This document shows positions 63,787 to 64,000 of a stretch of 64,000 nt of DNA, piece by piece; position 1 is the stretch's first letter; each line of letters starts with the position of its first letter. The notes under the pieces were generated by a model. It searched no databases and was not told the DNA's origin. It saw nothing but the letters and a program-made list of their open reading frames with translations. The stretch covers positions 1,141,001-1,205,000 of the forward strand of contig NZ_CP132507.1 in assembly GCF_032191775.1 (NCBI RefSeq), read 5' to 3'. The translations under genes and the position numbers were made by a program. This DNA is from Rhodoferax mekongensis (GTDB lineage: Bacteria > Pseudomonadota > Gammaproteobacteria > Burkholderiales > Burkholderiaceae_C).

Positions 63787-64000
63787 ATGTTTGAATTGCG
63801 TTTGATGTGTCCCGAAGACCGGGTCGAAAACCTGAGTGATGCCCTGGACGCGTTGGATGCGCTGAGTGTCAGTGTGGAAGATGCTGATGCCCAAACGGAT
63901 GCCGAGCAAGCCTTGTTCGGTGAACCCGGAATGCCGCCCCCCAAAGACGGGTGGCAGCGTTCCCGTGTGATTGCATTGTTTTCGGATCGTGCCCAAGCGG
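63787..64000 (+). CDS. prmA: Ribosomal protein L11 methyltransferase, N-terminal part (runs off the window)
   Basis: The first 71 codons of PrmA, which trimethylates L11. The visible N-terminal domain [20 protein letters not shown] and the acidic [19 protein letters not shown] match betaproteobacterial PrmA. The methyltransferase domain lies beyond the edge. ATG at 63787, 8 nt after accC. Its position after accBC is the usual one. Confidence 0.88.
   Translation, partial: MFELRLMCPEDRVENLSDALDALDALSVSVEDADAQTDAEQALFGEPGMPPPKDGWQRSRVIALFSDRAQA

Overview
This 64 kb window looks like the chromosome of a betaproteobacterium of the order Burkholderiales, most likely family Comamonadaceae (Rhodoferax/Curvibacter-like). 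That rests on gene order (dapF-DUF484-xerC; cobW next to a dksA-like gene; hslVU before the dcw cluster; accBC-prmA), on protein sequence character, on GC-rich codon use, and on short interspersed repeats. No rRNA operon, prophage, insertion sequence, plasmid function or CRISPR array was seen. Taxonomy is inference from sequence reading, not from a search.

Layout. 1-9.6 kb: the N-terminal part of a chemotaxis receptor, a COG2509-type flavoprotein, an ethanolamine module (AraC/EutR-like regulator divergent from eat-eutB-eutC), cysK, the RNase P RNA and a CBS-domain protein. 9.6-20.4 kb: a degenerate RluF-like protein, an MBL-fold hydrolase, dapF, a DUF484 gene, xerC, tRNA-Gly(GCC) with a clear promoter and terminator, rlmI, a CobW-type GTPase, a Cys-poor DksA with a long Lys/Ala tail, a STAS-like protein and hslV. 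20.4-40.9 kb: hslU, then a complete division and cell wall (dcw) cluster, mraZ-rsmH-ftsL-ftsI-murE-murF-mraY-murD-ftsW-murG-murC-ddl-ftsQ-ftsA-ftsZ, and lpxC. Most dcw genes overlap by a few bases, so they are probably translationally coupled. 40.9-51 kb: a small flagellar-rod-like gene, then leftward genes: a solute-binding protein, ruvC, a CdsA-like gene, a PlsC-like gene, mtgA, a TonB-family gene, an RNB ribonuclease, a YqiA-like esterase and a lipoprotein. 51-64 kb: a response regulator/histidine kinase pair, rodA, an NAD-dependent dehydrogenase, tldD, a DAHP synthase behind an aromatic-rich leader peptide and attenuator, mpl (reverse), a TlpA-like protein, accB, accC and the start of prmA. 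Peptidoglycan synthesis, polymerisation (mtgA, rodA, ftsW, ftsI) and recycling (mpl) dominate the window.

The most unusual signals lie underneath the genes. (1) A 55-bp interspersed element occurs at least 12 times (13 with one diverged copy), in both orientations. All copies align without gaps, and nearly all lie inside or across reading frames of conserved genes (dapF, rlmI, murD, murC/ddl, ruvC/cdsA, mpl and others). In places it supplies stop codons or spans a start codon. (2) A second element has a conserved core of about 45 nt framed by inverted arms that are matched within each copy but differ between copies. Two copies fill the plsC-mtgA gap and one is inserted in frame in mpl. (3) The DAHP synthase gene is preceded by a 22-codon leader with seven aromatic codons in eight and a terminator whose 3' arm is duplicated inside the leader, which is a textbook attenuation layout.
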